A stretch of 64,000 nt of DNA from Gloeophyllum trabeum ATCC 11539. Taxonomy: Eukaryota; Basidiomycota; Agaricomycetes; Gloeophyllales; Gloeophyllaceae. The notes beneath the pieces were generated by a model. The model was given only the letters and a program-made list of their open reading frames with translations, did not search any database and had not been told where the DNA came from. This document shows positions 34,850 to 46,432 of the stretch, piece after piece; the first letter of the stretch is position 1; each line of letters starts with the position of its first letter. The stretch covers positions 1,296,677-1,360,676 of the forward strand of contig NW_006920414.1 of assembly GCF_000344685.1 (NCBI RefSeq). The letters are read 5' to 3'. Position numbers and translations under genes: made by a program.

Positions 34850-37638
34850 CTACGGCTCGTTGGCGAGCCACGGCATGCCTACTGGAACCCCTGCTGCTGC
34901 GTGACGCGAGGGGTCCATAGTGTTTGCATTCTGCTCTCGGCCGGAAGGCGGAGTGATGGAAGGATTCCACGCATTCCCCGCTGGCGCTGGCCCGTTGGAA
35001 TTGCCGACCGGCCTCCAAGAATCAAGCAGGCCACTGGCCTTCAAGGAGGGCAACAAAGGACCATCCTGACGTTCGGTGCGACCATCCTGCGTGTACGGGT
35101 CGCTTGACTCGGGTTTCGTAATAGTGTGATGTAGGGGTAACGAGTAATCAGACCTCGACGACGAACTGGCTCCGCCTGGGGGGGTGTATAAGTCCGGGGC
35201 ATGGGGCGACTGAGAATTGAGTGCAAGGTCCCGGAGATCAACGCCCCAGAAATCCTGGTACGCTGCAGCCCATTCCCGCAGCTGCTGGTTATCCTCCTTG
35301 CAGTACTTATACAGAGGCTGTGAAGATCCAATGTCAGAATACTCCTTCGACTCACCCGAAGGAAATAACATACCCAGAGAATAACAGCCACTAGCAGCAA
35401 GGAAGAGCTCGTCAGGATGTCCATAGCTCTGGGTCTACGTTCGACTCACATATGAAACTATTCTTAGCTCTATTGCCCATCGAGGACAGAATCTGATTCA
35501 AGCACGATCGAGACCATTCCTGGGCAGCGTTGGGAGGCTCGCCCTTGGCTCTCTGCTTCAGCTGCGAGCGATGTTATCATCTTAAGCTTCCTGGCTTAAC
35601 CACGGAAGACTCACTTCATTGATCGCCAGAACGCATGACGCGTGCACAGCATGCATGAAGAAGAAACACCAGGCGCCGGTGTTGGAACTCGTCTCAAACA
35701 TGGATACCTGGAGCTGTACATTTTGCTCGTTGAAACGCAGATGGTCGGCCAAGCTCTGTGCCCAAGTCTACAAAGACCAGCCATCAAGCAAAATCCGCCT
35801 CGCAAGTCAGAGTACTCACATCAAGTTGGATCTCTGTCTCTTGCAAAACCGAAGCATGTGCGCGATCATCTCGGATGATGCCACCATCTGCGGTGATTCG
35901 CGTACAGTCAAAGCAGCAGCAAACCATGGTCACAGGATACTCACTGCAAGAGGGGCACACTTTCGTCTCAAACTCGGTCATGATCTTAGTCACCCGGATG
36001 ATATGTCCAAACTCCGAGGTATACGGCATACGCGGAGGCGGGAAGTGCAAATACTCTGCTTGGATCATCGCCGAACGTAAGGGCCCACGACACACATAAT
36101 ATGGATATAAACATACCGGGCAGTGTGATATGCACCGCGAGCTCGAAACTCGTCTCGTCCACGGGTAAGCGCATGCTCAGGTCTTGACCCTCGGGGCGGA
36201 GCATCATGGACCTGTGGGAGTACGTCTGCCGAAGGAGCTCGAGCAAGTATATAAACCAGAAGACACGGCGCGTGCATTCCCGCTCGATGGAACTGTGGAC
36301 GTGCTCGGCAGAAGGCATAGGGGTGATGACTGGGTTGTCTGGCTTGTAAACCCCCAAGTTCTCGACGATGCCTAACGCAAGATCTATCCAAACGCAATTG
36401 AACTGGATAAAGCAGCCAATTTTATGCCTGTAAAGTAAAGACTTACCATGGTATTTTATGGGAGTCATAATAGGTTGCGTAGTTTGCTGTAACATATGCA
36501 TCTGCAGGAGACACAAAGCTTGCGCAGTGACCAGATCTGGAGGGCAGCAAAGTCGACCAGTGCTGTCGAACATCATGGAGACGGCATCATTGAAGAACCT
36601 CTTTCCCGCCAATCGCGCCGGAGTCGTGCGGATCCCAGGCTGCTTCGATAGGGGCGCCGCAAGGGCATACATAGCATGCAGCAGATAGGGTGGCACCCCG
36701 TTATGGCTCAGGGCAGCAGAGAACGATGGCTTGTGCAGTATCAACCGAGACGGGTGGCAATGTGTGAAGAAGACTAAGAGTATTTCCAGTTATAACAATA
36801 TTCTGAATGCGGGAGACAACGGCACTTACGATTAACAAGCTCTCTGGTCAAAGCCGCATCAGGGCTACTGGAGCGGTCTAAGATCGGATTATTGACAAGG
36901 ACCGCTTGGGGCGGCGAAGGAATAGGAGGACCAGCAAAGGTTGGACCTTGTTCAATCCGTCGACGTTTGCGATGCTCGTTAGAATCGTCAAATTCGTGCT
37001 GATCTCCAGCTAACGGGGAAGGTATCTTGACGGGATGCATTTGCGGAGTCGCACGAATCGCAGGTACAGCAGAAGGGCCTGCTCGGCTGGGCACACCATC
37101 TAGAGGGGCTTGAGACGAACGCTGGGTATCCTCCGAGGGATGCCCCGCTCGGGGAGCAGGAACCGGACGTCCAGATGCATCCGTGTATGTACACTCTTTC
37201 GAAGCAAAGTAGCTAACATCAAATCAGTGGCGTTGCGACAGATACCCGCAACTGTAACACACCAATTGCTACAGGGCGCTAAACGAGGCATCAGTATCAG
37301 ACATGATGCTGGACGGTCTCAATCCCGTGAAATCTACTTGCCAGTACCGTCGCACCGTCTCTTACTCTTATGACATGCATCGCACGCCTTTCGGGCAAGA
37401 CCTTAGCCAGTGGCTTTCGGGCCGGAACTGAAAAGCTTACCTTGGCCAACCGTTTGCGCTTCGGTACTTTGCAAGCAGCGCCTTGCTTGAGATCGCGATT
37501 TTCTGCCTCCTGAGCGAAATGGCTCTGTGAGACAGGCATGCGAGCGTCCATTGGAAACGGTGGCCCTGGAGACGATGTAGAGGATTTGCTGCGACGCTGA
37601 GGTGCAGAAGCACTAGACGAATTAGTAGAAGAATCCAT
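34850..37638 (-). CDS. Zn(II)2Cys6 fungal transcription factor
   Basis: This is a nuclear zinc-cluster regulator. The N-terminus MDSSTNSSSASAPQRRSKSS is Ser-rich and basic. The cluster is split by introns: ARKACDACHKSKRRCDGTG, APCSNC, then ASKECTYTD, giving all six cysteines. A linker with EHRKRRRIEQG (possible NLS) follows. The middle homology region (fungal_trans) includes LILHKPSFSAALSHNGVPPY, LLHAMYALAAPLSKQPG, AGKRFFNDAVSMMF and VFWFIYLLELLRQTYSHRSM, with RLPVDETSFELAVH. The C-terminus (GPLLPSLKASGLLDSW, MPWLANEP) is disordered. The target is unknown. A CCG-N8-CGG palindrome upstream of its own start is compatible with autoregulation. Confidence 0.88.
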
Positions 37639-37942
37639 GGTGTGTCTGATAGGAAAGTGGGGCCGATGAGACAGGAATCAGAACAGTCAGACCAGAGTCG
37701 GACAAGAACAAGAAGGGCAATGGACAGTCGCGTATGCTGGACGCAAGTGAAGTTCCGAGCAAGTGCTCAGAGCTATTCCGGTGGTAAGGAGCACCAAGGG
37801 AGACGGGTTGCCTTATCGTGTATGAGGCGTCCGACGCTGACGAGGTGCTGCTAGATGATGGCGGCGTCCAGCAAGGAAAGAACGGTGGAGACGGCTCAAG
37901 AGAACATTATTCTTGTCAGAAGGGAGTTGTGACCCCGAACGA

Positions 37943-37960
37943 ATCCGAGGGCACTCGGAT
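37943..37960. promoter_or_regulatory. CCG-N8-CGG palindrome, candidate zinc-cluster site
   Basis: Seven-base arms ATCCGAG and CTCGGAT flank GGCA, giving an everted CCG-N8-CGG pair 305 bp upstream of the Zn2Cys6 gene. Zinc-cluster factors bind CGG triplets in inverted, everted or direct arrangement. The assignment is inferred. Confidence 0.35.
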
Positions 37961-38281
37961 ATACATGCCGCCGGCTCAGCAGTAAATATTCCGGCCGCTT
38001 GCGTATCAGCCCCCTAATGCGTCCTGCTTGTGATAACTCTTTGCTCGAGGAGATATCTTGTTTGCAGCCTTCTAACTTACAGCCTGCATAGGCGTGGCTA
38101 GGTGCTTTGATTCATGCATGTATCATATGTGCTGGTAACCTACTTCTTCCGTCGGCTTCCCCCCCTGCAGATCTATTCCCATGTATGCGGCGTGACACGA
38201 CGGTTCAGCAGAAAACGCGGCACAATAAATCAATCAACCGGAAGCGTCATCCGGATCCAGATAATTCGCTGTAAAGTGGAT

Positions 38282-38310
38282 CCCAAGCCGCAGCCAACCG
38301 GCGGCTTGGG
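38282..38310. repeat. 10-bp perfect inverted repeat
   Basis: CCCAAGCCGC (38282-38291) and GCGGCTTGGG (38301-38310) are exact reverse complements separated by 9 nt. This could be a hairpin or a dimer-binding site. It lies in the space between the zinc-cluster gene and RPP2. Confidence 0.6.
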
Positions 38311-38719
38311 TACCTCGAGTGTAATAAGGTGTACTGTAATACCACTTCAGTCAATCAAGACCTGCGAACACAGGTACGGATCGAAGGCATTGCAGGGGTG
38401 AGAACACTTGTACACAGGCGTATGTACAGCCATTCACCCTCCTTCCAGGTCATTCGGTGCTCTCAGCAGATCACCCAGAAAGGGGTCTCTTCGGCTTAAA
38501 CTCGCAGACGCTCATAGGCTTTACACCACAAGCAGCGCCAATCCAGGAGGAGCGTAACTTCCCGCCAATCTCCCAGCTCAGATCATTCCGGCGAATCATG
38601 GAAGGCATATGCGATCCACCGGTCATTTGTATCGTGATGAAAGCATGTCATAGTTGCTACAGTAATACAGCTGGAAGTCATGACACGGTGATAGAAGTGG
38701 GGAACGCGGGGGATAGCGT

Positions 38720-39236
38720 TTAGTCGAACAGACCGAAGCCCATGTCTTCGTCGGACTCTTCCTGCAGCACAATCAATTGCGTAAGATGTCTCATGGCGCC
38801 TCCGAAAAGCGCTGAGCGGACGGACCTTCTCTTCCTCCTTCTTCTCCTCGGCCTTCTCCTCTGCGGCAGCAGCACCACCGGCGGCAGCACCGCCAGCAGC
38901 AGGTGCAGCGGCAACTGCGCCGCCGGAGGGCACCTGAGATGCCGATCAGTACGATCCAATTAGGAAGCAGAATCTCACACGTACAGAGGCCAGCTTGGAG
39001 GAGCCCTCAGCAATCAGCTGGAGGGTGCCGTATAGAACTTTAGCGGAGGTCATGTGTAATAGAATTGTGGAACGCACCGCGTTGACGTCCTTGCCCTCAA
39101 GCTCGGAGATGAGCTTCCCCAGGCGCTCCTCATCGGCCTCAATGCCAACAGCAGACAGGACCTTCTTCACATCCTCAGCAGAGGGAGAGGCGTTGCCGCC
39201 GATTTGGAGGAGGAGGTAAGCAGCGAGATGGCGCAT
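38720..39236 (-). CDS. RPP2: 60S acidic ribosomal protein P2
   Basis: P2 pairs with P1 in the ribosomal stalk that recruits elongation factors. Four exons (39236-39078, 39017-38985, 38933-38826, 38761-38720) give 113 aa. The N-terminal dimerisation domain reads [60 protein letters not shown]. The Ala/Gly hinge ([20 protein letters not shown]) leads to the conserved acidic tail [13 protein letters not shown], which is encoded by the last 42-nt exon. The start ATG follows an AG dinucleotide, so an intron in the 5' UTR is possible. Divergent from RPS15. Confidence 0.96.
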
Positions 39237-39613
39237 CTGTTATATCTGGATCAGTAGTGTTCCCTGAGGTATATCAACGCCCATGGCATACTTTGAGTTA
39301 GATAGTTTTTGGCGGCGAAGGAGGAAGCGGTAGCCACAAATCACTGCAATAGAGCTCAGTGCCTACACCATCGACAGACGAGCAATGTCATGCACCTTTA
39401 ATCCCGTAGGAAGACCTGTGGATTCTATCCGACCGAAGTTTTGGATGAGTAGATGCGCAAGTGCGATCCCTTGGTCGTTTGCGTAGTACTGTACAGTCCC
39501 ACGTGGCTCGCCTTCAGCCACAAGTGTTCTCTTCATGCGGCGACCCAAATCCGGCCGAATCCCACAGTCCCTCCCCGCCGACACACTCAACGACAAACGC
39601 CCCCTCAACGACG
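39237..39613. promoter_or_regulatory. Divergent ribosomal-protein promoter RPP2 / RPS15
   Basis: 377 bp between start codons of two ribosomal protein genes. No TATA box is obvious near either start. The RPS15 side is C-rich with CGACA/CAACGAC repeats just before the ATG. A shared bidirectional promoter would coordinate both genes; this is inferred. Confidence 0.5.
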
Positions 39614-40416
39614 ATGGTGAGTCTTTGCTGCTAGATGGACTGACGAAAGCATTGCTGACAGGGATTGTGCTAGGCTGACGTTACCGACCCCCAAGTCGCC
39701 GCTGATCTCAAGAAGAAGCGGACGTTCCGTACTTTCTCTTACCGTGGTATCGAGCTCGACAAGCTCCTTGATCTGAGCAATGAGGAGGTGCGTGCAATTG
39801 ATCCTCGTCTGTTTCGTCAATGCTTACATTTCGTGCAATTGGGCAGTTCATGGAGGTAAGCGTGAATGTGGATCATCGGATTTCGGGCAGATGTGAACGA
39901 ACGCAAAACAGGTCGTCCACGCCCGTGCTCGTCGTCGGTTCCAGCGGGGATTGAAGCGCAAGCCCATGGGTCTCATCAAGAAGCTGCGGAAGGCCAAGAA
40001 GGAGGCTCCGCCAAATGAGAAGCCTGCCGTAGTCAAGACCCACTTGCGCGACATGATTATCGTCCCAGAGATGATTGGCAGTGTCGTCGGCATCTACAAT
40101 GGCAAGGTAGGCAGATGGTCGCTCAGGCTCCGATTTGGATCTTCTCAAACACTTTTTAGGTGTTCAACTCTGTCGAAATCAAGCCTGAAATGACTGGCCA
40201 CTACCTTGCTGAGTTCTCCTGCTCGTACAAGCCCGTTAAGCACGGTCGTCCCGGTATTGGAGCCACCCACTGTACGTTTCGCTTGCATAGTCCCAGTATG
40301 ATAGTTCTTGTTGACCGTGTTACTTTATCACCCCTCAGCATCTCGATTGTACGTGCCTTCTCCCTGGCTCGTCACTCCATCTCTCATTATTCCTTTACAG
40401 CATCCCGCTCAAGTAA
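39614..40416 (+). CDS. RPS15: 40S ribosomal protein S15 (uS19)
   Basis: RPS15 lies near the decoding centre of the small subunit. Seven exons: 39614-39616 (3 nt, ATG), 39674-39787, 39847-39855 (9 nt), 39912-40106, 40160-40271, 40339-40348 (10 nt) and 40401-40416 (16 nt with stop). They total 459 nt, exactly 152 aa, the family's usual length. The protein reads [100 protein letters not shown], ending GIGATHSSRFIPLK. The tiny exons are forced: without the 9-nt exon FME is lost, and the SSRFIPLK terminus is only obtained by splicing the 10-nt exon to the last. All introns are 52-67 nt. Confidence 0.96.
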
Positions 40417-40828
40417 ACGCGCGTTTGCTTCTGTCCTATGTTTGTTTTTGTCGGTACTTGCTCTACTTCACGCACAAAATGATATGCATCATGTGTATGC
40501 TCTACATGCCCCGGACTTCCGGTACCTGAGGGTGTGATAACCTCCGGACGCATGAGGTGGTAGTATTCCCTCCGCTATGCTTCTGTTACCGTAGTCGATA
40601 TGCGGTGGGACCTGTCACTGCTCTGTGCCCAGAGGCGGACCACTTATCCTGATTCGAGACTAAGTTGGTGAGGGTATATGAGTAATGCAGATTGTCCGTG
40701 ACACAGCGTCAATGAAGGCAACGTATAGTAAAGTACAGATGATACGGAAATAAAGGTGCGAAAGGCGACAGTGCAGTGCTTGCAGCCGATAACCAAACAA
40801 CATGAGAAAATGAGACACTCCCGGGCAA
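40417..40828. other. Convergent intergenic, RPS15 / LIM-RhoGAP
   Basis: 412 bp holding two 3' flanks. Nothing else seen. Confidence 0.55.
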
Positions 40829-43800
40829 TCATGTTCGTTGCCGCAGCTGCACGGCGGGTGCCCCATGACCATTCGGTGGCATGACATTCGGATGTTCCCC
40901 ACTATTCCTGGGCAAGTAGGAATTCGGTCGCGGCCGAGGTGAAGGTGAGTTAGGTTGAGGTGCGTGGCGTTGGGCAGCCCATTCCATATCATTTGGTATA
41001 TTCGCGTTCCGAGGTTGCGGTGATTGTATCGATGCGAGGCCTTGAGCTATAGAAGAGGGAGTCGAAGGAGGCGGATATGACTGAGGTGAATGCATGAGCG
41101 TCGGCGGGGACTGCTCGCGGGAGCGGTTGGGTACCCCGTTGCGCAGATAACCGTCGGAGGGAGCAGCGGTCATGGCAGGTCTTTCCATGTTTTGTGGGAG
41201 ATATCTATAATGTGCGTCAGTTTCACGGGATATCAACTAAAGACAGAGCGATGGCTACCGTGGCGTCACAGAACGAGAATCATGCCCATCAGATCCTTTA
41301 CTGAGACTTGAGATATTGCCACTGTTGGAATTGCTGAAGAAAGGGGAGCCTCCGAGAGTCGGCGACATCAAACCGGGTGTTCGACCGCCCGCCTTAAGTC
41401 GCATGTAAGTATCGCACTTCTTCATGAAGTCTCGGCTGGGCAGATCGACGCTATTGGCGAAGTAATCTTGATCCTGGAGGATAGGCAAGAGCTCCTCAGG
41501 AACAGTAAAGAATTCATCCTGGTTCTCAAGCAATGACGTGACAACTCGGATAGCACTGAAGCTTTCGTCCCGCACTGCGTCTCGGCCTCGTGAGTATAGA
41601 ATGCTGGGGCATATCACGGTGGCCAAGTTGCCCAGATCCATCTTGCTCCCAGTTTCTTCATCCATGTGGGCAAACGATGCCACCCATTTCAGGAAGACGA
41701 ATAGAACTTCCATGGTATCCCGATGGGGTTTGGGCAGAAGAAGCGTTATGAGGTGCAGCAGACGCTTCCGCTCAGCCTCGTTCGGAACCGCAGTAGGATC
41801 TATACGAGTGTCACCAGATGACGAAACCTGAGGGTAAGATAACACGTACTCTGTGATGCGACGAACAGACGGTGTAACTTGAACGTTAGAAGCGGATCCG
41901 GGAGATCTCGCAGGAACTTCTTCAGCAGAGCTGCCAATTGTACCGGATTATCCTGCGTCAAGTCAACGGACGACGGATCTCGATCGATGGCGTCCGTCAA
42001 TTCTTTCAGACGTCGGATGTTTCCATTCTTGCGAAAGATCCCCTCTATCGACATATCTGACGAAACGAAAGCAAGTCAATGACAAGTCCACTTCAAGAAT
42101 GAGTCACAACTTACCCATTTGTCTCATGGCGGATACAACATCGTCGATGAAACTTGGTACTCTCAGCGTCGCACGGGAAGCGCCTAACAGGGAATCTGAT
42201 CCTTCCCGCTCAACCAGGAGCTCGAGCGGCACGCCAAAAACGCCTACAGGACCTTCAACTACTGCACCCTAGACATGAGAGAATTTCGTACCTTTCTTCT
42301 GGCGGTTCTTTTGTTTGTCGCCTTTGAACAGCTTTCCCCAGAACCCACTCTTCTTGGTTTCGATCATCTCAAGGATCTCATCCAGATCGAACTGGTCCTT
42401 TAGGGGAGATTTCGTAAGGGCGAGGACAGCCGCGTGTTTGACAATTGTAAGCTCGAGGGCACTGAGCTCAGCGATGTATGGAACAGACGTCTGTCGAGGC
42501 AATGATCGATGCTGCTCCCGAGCTTGCGCGGCTTCCACCAGTTGTGGGATATCAGCAAGCGTGATCCCATCATCTACGCTGGGGACTGGCGCCTCGTCTG
42601 GAGGACCCGCAGGGGAATTAGGAGCCGAATCATCGACTATCATTACCTCCGTATTACTCCTGGCGAACGGAGGCCGCACTACTTGGCTCGGAGAATTGGT
42701 ATCCAAAGGACCCAAGTCAGCCCGATGTGCGCGGCCAGGCGGATACTGAGGGGACTGCTGTTGCTGCTGCACGGGAGTGCGAGGAGGGGCTCGACTGGAC
42801 GATGAAGGTACCTGCTGGACGGCATGAGCCTGCACTCGCTGCTGTTCCAGTTCGGGCTGAGATCGTTGCGTATGCAGCGTGTTCGGATGTGCGCTCTTGC
42901 CAGATGGACTTTCAACGATGGTAGACCGTTTGGGCAATCGTGCTGTCGCAGAGAGTTTCCGATCTAGATGAACTGACTTCATTCTCACGATATCGCCTGA
43001 ATTGCGATATGGGTCGTGCTCCGTCCGCTGGGAGACTGCGTTGGGCGACGACACTACGAGGCGGAATTGATCAGTTCATATGAGTAGGTTAGTACACATT
43101 GACCATCAGACCGCACCTGGAGATGAAGGCACTACGCCAAGCTTCTTCAGCAGGATGTAGAGTCGTCGTAGTGCAACGTTCAGCAAGAACGCGTACTGCT
43201 CAAGCCTTGATACAGGTTGGAATCCACCCTTGCAGCCAGGATGGGCATGCTCCGTGCAGTATATCACCGTTGGCACATCCCCGAACGAAGGTAACTCCTT
43301 GATCGAGTCCGGATCGTAGACGAAAATGCCAGTATTCGCAGGTGGTCGACGAGCCGTAGATAGCTTTGGTGCAGCGTCCTTGTCTTTCTCGTCACCGGTC
43401 TTCGGTGTACTTTGCTCCTTAGCAGCAGGCACCGCAGCAACCTTCCCGCATGTCTGGCACTGTATACAATGCGAATGCCACCGCTGGTAAGTCCCTAGCC
43501 GCACGCAATCCTCTTCGACCGTTTGGTTGCATTTGACACACAGATCCGAAGGCGGGTTCGACTTATTTGTTGTCGCGGACACCGAGAATGGAGACTCCCC
43601 AGCATTCTCTGGGGCCAGGCTCCGAAACCCATAGGTGACGCCCTGCGTACCAAAGTTGCCACTGTTGCTGGGTGGCAGGTACTCGCCGTGCGCGCCCTTG
43701 ATCATCCTCTTTGCGGTCGGGTTGCCGCCCTGTACGGCTAGCAGATGCAGCTTGTCCAGGAAGGACGTCATCGCTTCTCGCACGTTGTAGTCGCGTTCGA

Positions 43801-45735
43801 GTTTAAGCGCACCGGTCAACGCGATGCGGATCAGAATCTTGAGGTAGTGTGCGAGGCCTGTCACAAGCGCGAGCAACTCCTGTGTCATACCCATCCTCCG
43901 CGCGCCGGTCTCTTGCGTGTGTGAAAGCAGCTTCAACAGGTCGACCGTCTTACGGCAAAGCATGCGAGCTTCCCGAACGTGAGACATACCTAGACCGATC
44001 GCTGAATTCAAATAGATTCGGGTGGTCAACGACTGTGAAACGTACCCTTCACACTTAGAGAGGCGAACCAGTATTCCAGATCGTCGATCGTTGCAAAGAG
44101 GACCTCCACGTGAAGAATGAACTTCTCCGCCATTCTGATGGCCTCAAGGTATTGACCGTTGCTGACCTGCCGCAACATGTCCGAGATGCAAGCCGCGCTC
44201 GACTCCTCGAACGCTGATAATACACTATAAATGCATTATTTCAGGGCAGCTTCGAAGTACAGCAGAATATCACTTACGTCCAGATCCTGTATACCTGTTG
44301 TTCCATTCTGACCTGCTTCTCTCGTAGCGATTGTGCTGTCTCTCGACGCTCCTCCTCCGCCCAAGGCGGCTCCTCTTCTTGGCCAGGAGCTTCAGAAGGC
44401 GTGGGCGAGTTTGCTGATCTACGAGACACAATCTTCACATTCCAGAACTACGGGCAGTAGTCAGTCCCTGGTCTCATAGAATACTCATCGTATACAGCCT
44501 TACCTTGTTGATCATGTAGCATTCCGGATGCCAACATTCGTCTCGCATGTTGCGATTGATCTCCACGAACTGCTTGAGGATCGCGCTGTTACAGCCAGCG
44601 CACTTGGTCGCGAATCGCGTGGAATAATGGTAATGACAATAAACGTCTCCTTCATGTTCGTAGTACGAGTCCTGAGGACCGAAGAGAGTCGGACAGAGGG
44701 AGCACGTGAAATGCTCAACGTGGAATTTCTTGTCTGTGAATGATTCGAATTTAACACTGACGCACATGGGTATTGGATTGATCCACGTACTGCATGCCGT
44801 AATATAGCTGCCCCGTAAAGCCATCCCACATTTCGCACATATCAGATTCAGGCGACGGAAATAATCTCTCTCGCATAGCGGTGACTGCTTGCCCTCACTC
44901 TCAATAGGGAAGAACTTGGAAGCAACTACTGTGCCACAGTCCTAGGGAGCGACGTCATACAGTGTATACCGGCGGCGGCGGGGACACTCACCATACACTT
45001 GAAGCAATTGAGATGGTAGACTGTCCCCAAGGCTCGCACAAACGCTCCTTGCATAGGCTTCCCACATGCTGCGCACGAGCTACCATCCCGACCACCATCT
45101 CCTTGAGCCATCCTGCCCTGGGCACATGAAACCAAGGGAGAGAGCACTTACGCGGATGCAATGCTAGTCGAGTTTGAGGTCGTTGATCCAGGCCCGCCGC
45201 CTGGCGTTGTCGAAGTACCAGAGTATGCCGAAGAAGACGATGTCAGACTGAGACGACGGGGTGATCCATCCTGATTGTCGCGGGTGGGGGACTGAGAGTG
45301 GTTGTTAGAGCTACTGGGCGTAGTAGGCCGACTAGGAGACAGGAACGCAGGGGCGGGGGCAGAGACGGGCGCGGTAGAGTTAGAGCCATGAGCGCCTGCA
45401 GCATTGCCAGATCCAGAGTGGTTCATGTCCTCGCTCCGAGACTGGGTTATGCCGAACGCCTGGTGCTGCTTGTTATGCTCGAGGTCGTGCGGGCTGCCCA
45501 CGGTCGACGACCTCGTCGGGATATTAGGGCGATCGGGCAAACGAGACGACCCCGACGGCGGTGCGCTGTACGGGCCAGACGAGGGGCCGTTGGGAGGCTG
45601 CAGCTGTGCAGCGCCGGGGCCATGTGAGTCTACTGGCAGTTGCGAGGCCATAGAGACCGACGATGAACCGTCCTGCCGACGGTTGGACGATGCGCCCGAT
45701 GCCTGAGACCAGTCCTGGGCGCCCACGTCATTCAT
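40829..45735 (-). CDS. LIM-domain Rho GTPase-activating protein (Rga type)
   Basis: Rga-type proteins inactivate Rho/Cdc42 GTPases and control polarity. The start MNDVGAQDWSQASGASSNRR leads a long Ser/Pro-rich disordered region. LIM1: CAACGKPMQGAFVRALGTVYHLNCFKC and CERDYFRRL (in pieces). LIM2: ICAKCGMALRGSYITAC, KKFHVEHFTCSLC, GDVYCHYHY. A further finger begins KCAGCNSAILKQFVEI and DECWHPECY. A separate LIM-like finger, DLCVKCNQTVEEDCVRLG and HSHCIQCQTCGK, sits downstream. The RhoGAP domain carries the arginine finger in IEGIFRKNGNIRRLKELTDA, then VQLAALLKKFLRDLPDPLL, LLHLITLLLPKPHRDTMEVL, and MDLGNLATVICPSILYSRG. The C-terminus, ending AVQLRQRT, is Pro-rich. The overall length is typical of basidiomycete Rga proteins (about 1200-1300 aa expected). 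Confidence 0.92.
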
Positions 45736-46432
45736 GCCAGCGTCCAGAGAGTATTCAGCGTCGCCAGACTTGGAGCGGACAACGGCGAGCGTCTAAGCTA
45801 AAGGCGAGCAACAACGGCGGGAACGCCTGGCGGAGACTGGCTCTCCGGGGGCAGTGACTGTTACAAGTGTCACGTTAATGTGACAAATTCCTTACTCGCA
45901 ACAGATGGTCTCTGCAGCATCACTACGCGGTCAGGAGCCTGCGGCAGGGATACCGACCGGAACATAGGACGAGCTCATTCAAGGTGCGCTAATACCATTA
46001 CTAATTCCCCGGTTGCATTCAGAGCTGTACCTCTACACCCACGTATCTGACCTTTCACGCAGAGAACATGGTAACCTAGGATATATCAAGATGGATATAA
46101 ATCCGTATTGGCTGAGTGCAGTAAATCAACCAACTAGACCCCCTAGTAGTAGAACGCAGCACTCTTCAGGACATTCGATGCATCCGTCAGGTACAGGCCT
46201 TTCTTGAACCTAGACCGACTCTCCATTTCGTTGCACCGCCTTGGAAAGATTTTTGATCCAGGCCGGAGAACTCTTAGAACATGGTACCTGATCCGGATGA
46301 TTTCACAACCACCAGACTCCAGGCGTCCCGCCAAAGCACGTTACAATTGTCAATACACACTGCTGATACACGAAGTTTCACGTTTGGATATTCCAGGTAC
46401 CCAGGTGCATGCCACCTTCGCTACCGTCCGCT
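45736..46432. other. Intergenic, LIM-RhoGAP start / oxidoreductase end
   Basis: About 0.7 kb without supported exons. It contains the TGTCAC/GTGACA palindrome at 45868-45885. Confidence 0.55.
45868..45885. promoter_or_regulatory. 18-bp near-palindrome upstream of the RhoGAP gene
   Basis: TGTCAC and GTGACA arms flank GTTAAT (TTAA at the centre); only one symmetric pair mismatches. It sits about 133 bp upstream of the LIM-RhoGAP start codon. A dimeric factor site is possible. Confidence 0.35.

Larger units (their letters stand above)
37639..38719. other. Intergenic with two inverted repeats
   Basis: This is the upstream region of the Zn2Cys6 gene and the 3' side of RPP2, with no supported exon. 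Two perfect inverted repeats are visible: ATCCGAG-GGCA-CTCGGAT at 37943-37960 and a 10-bp-arm repeat at 38282-38310. Confidence 0.6.
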
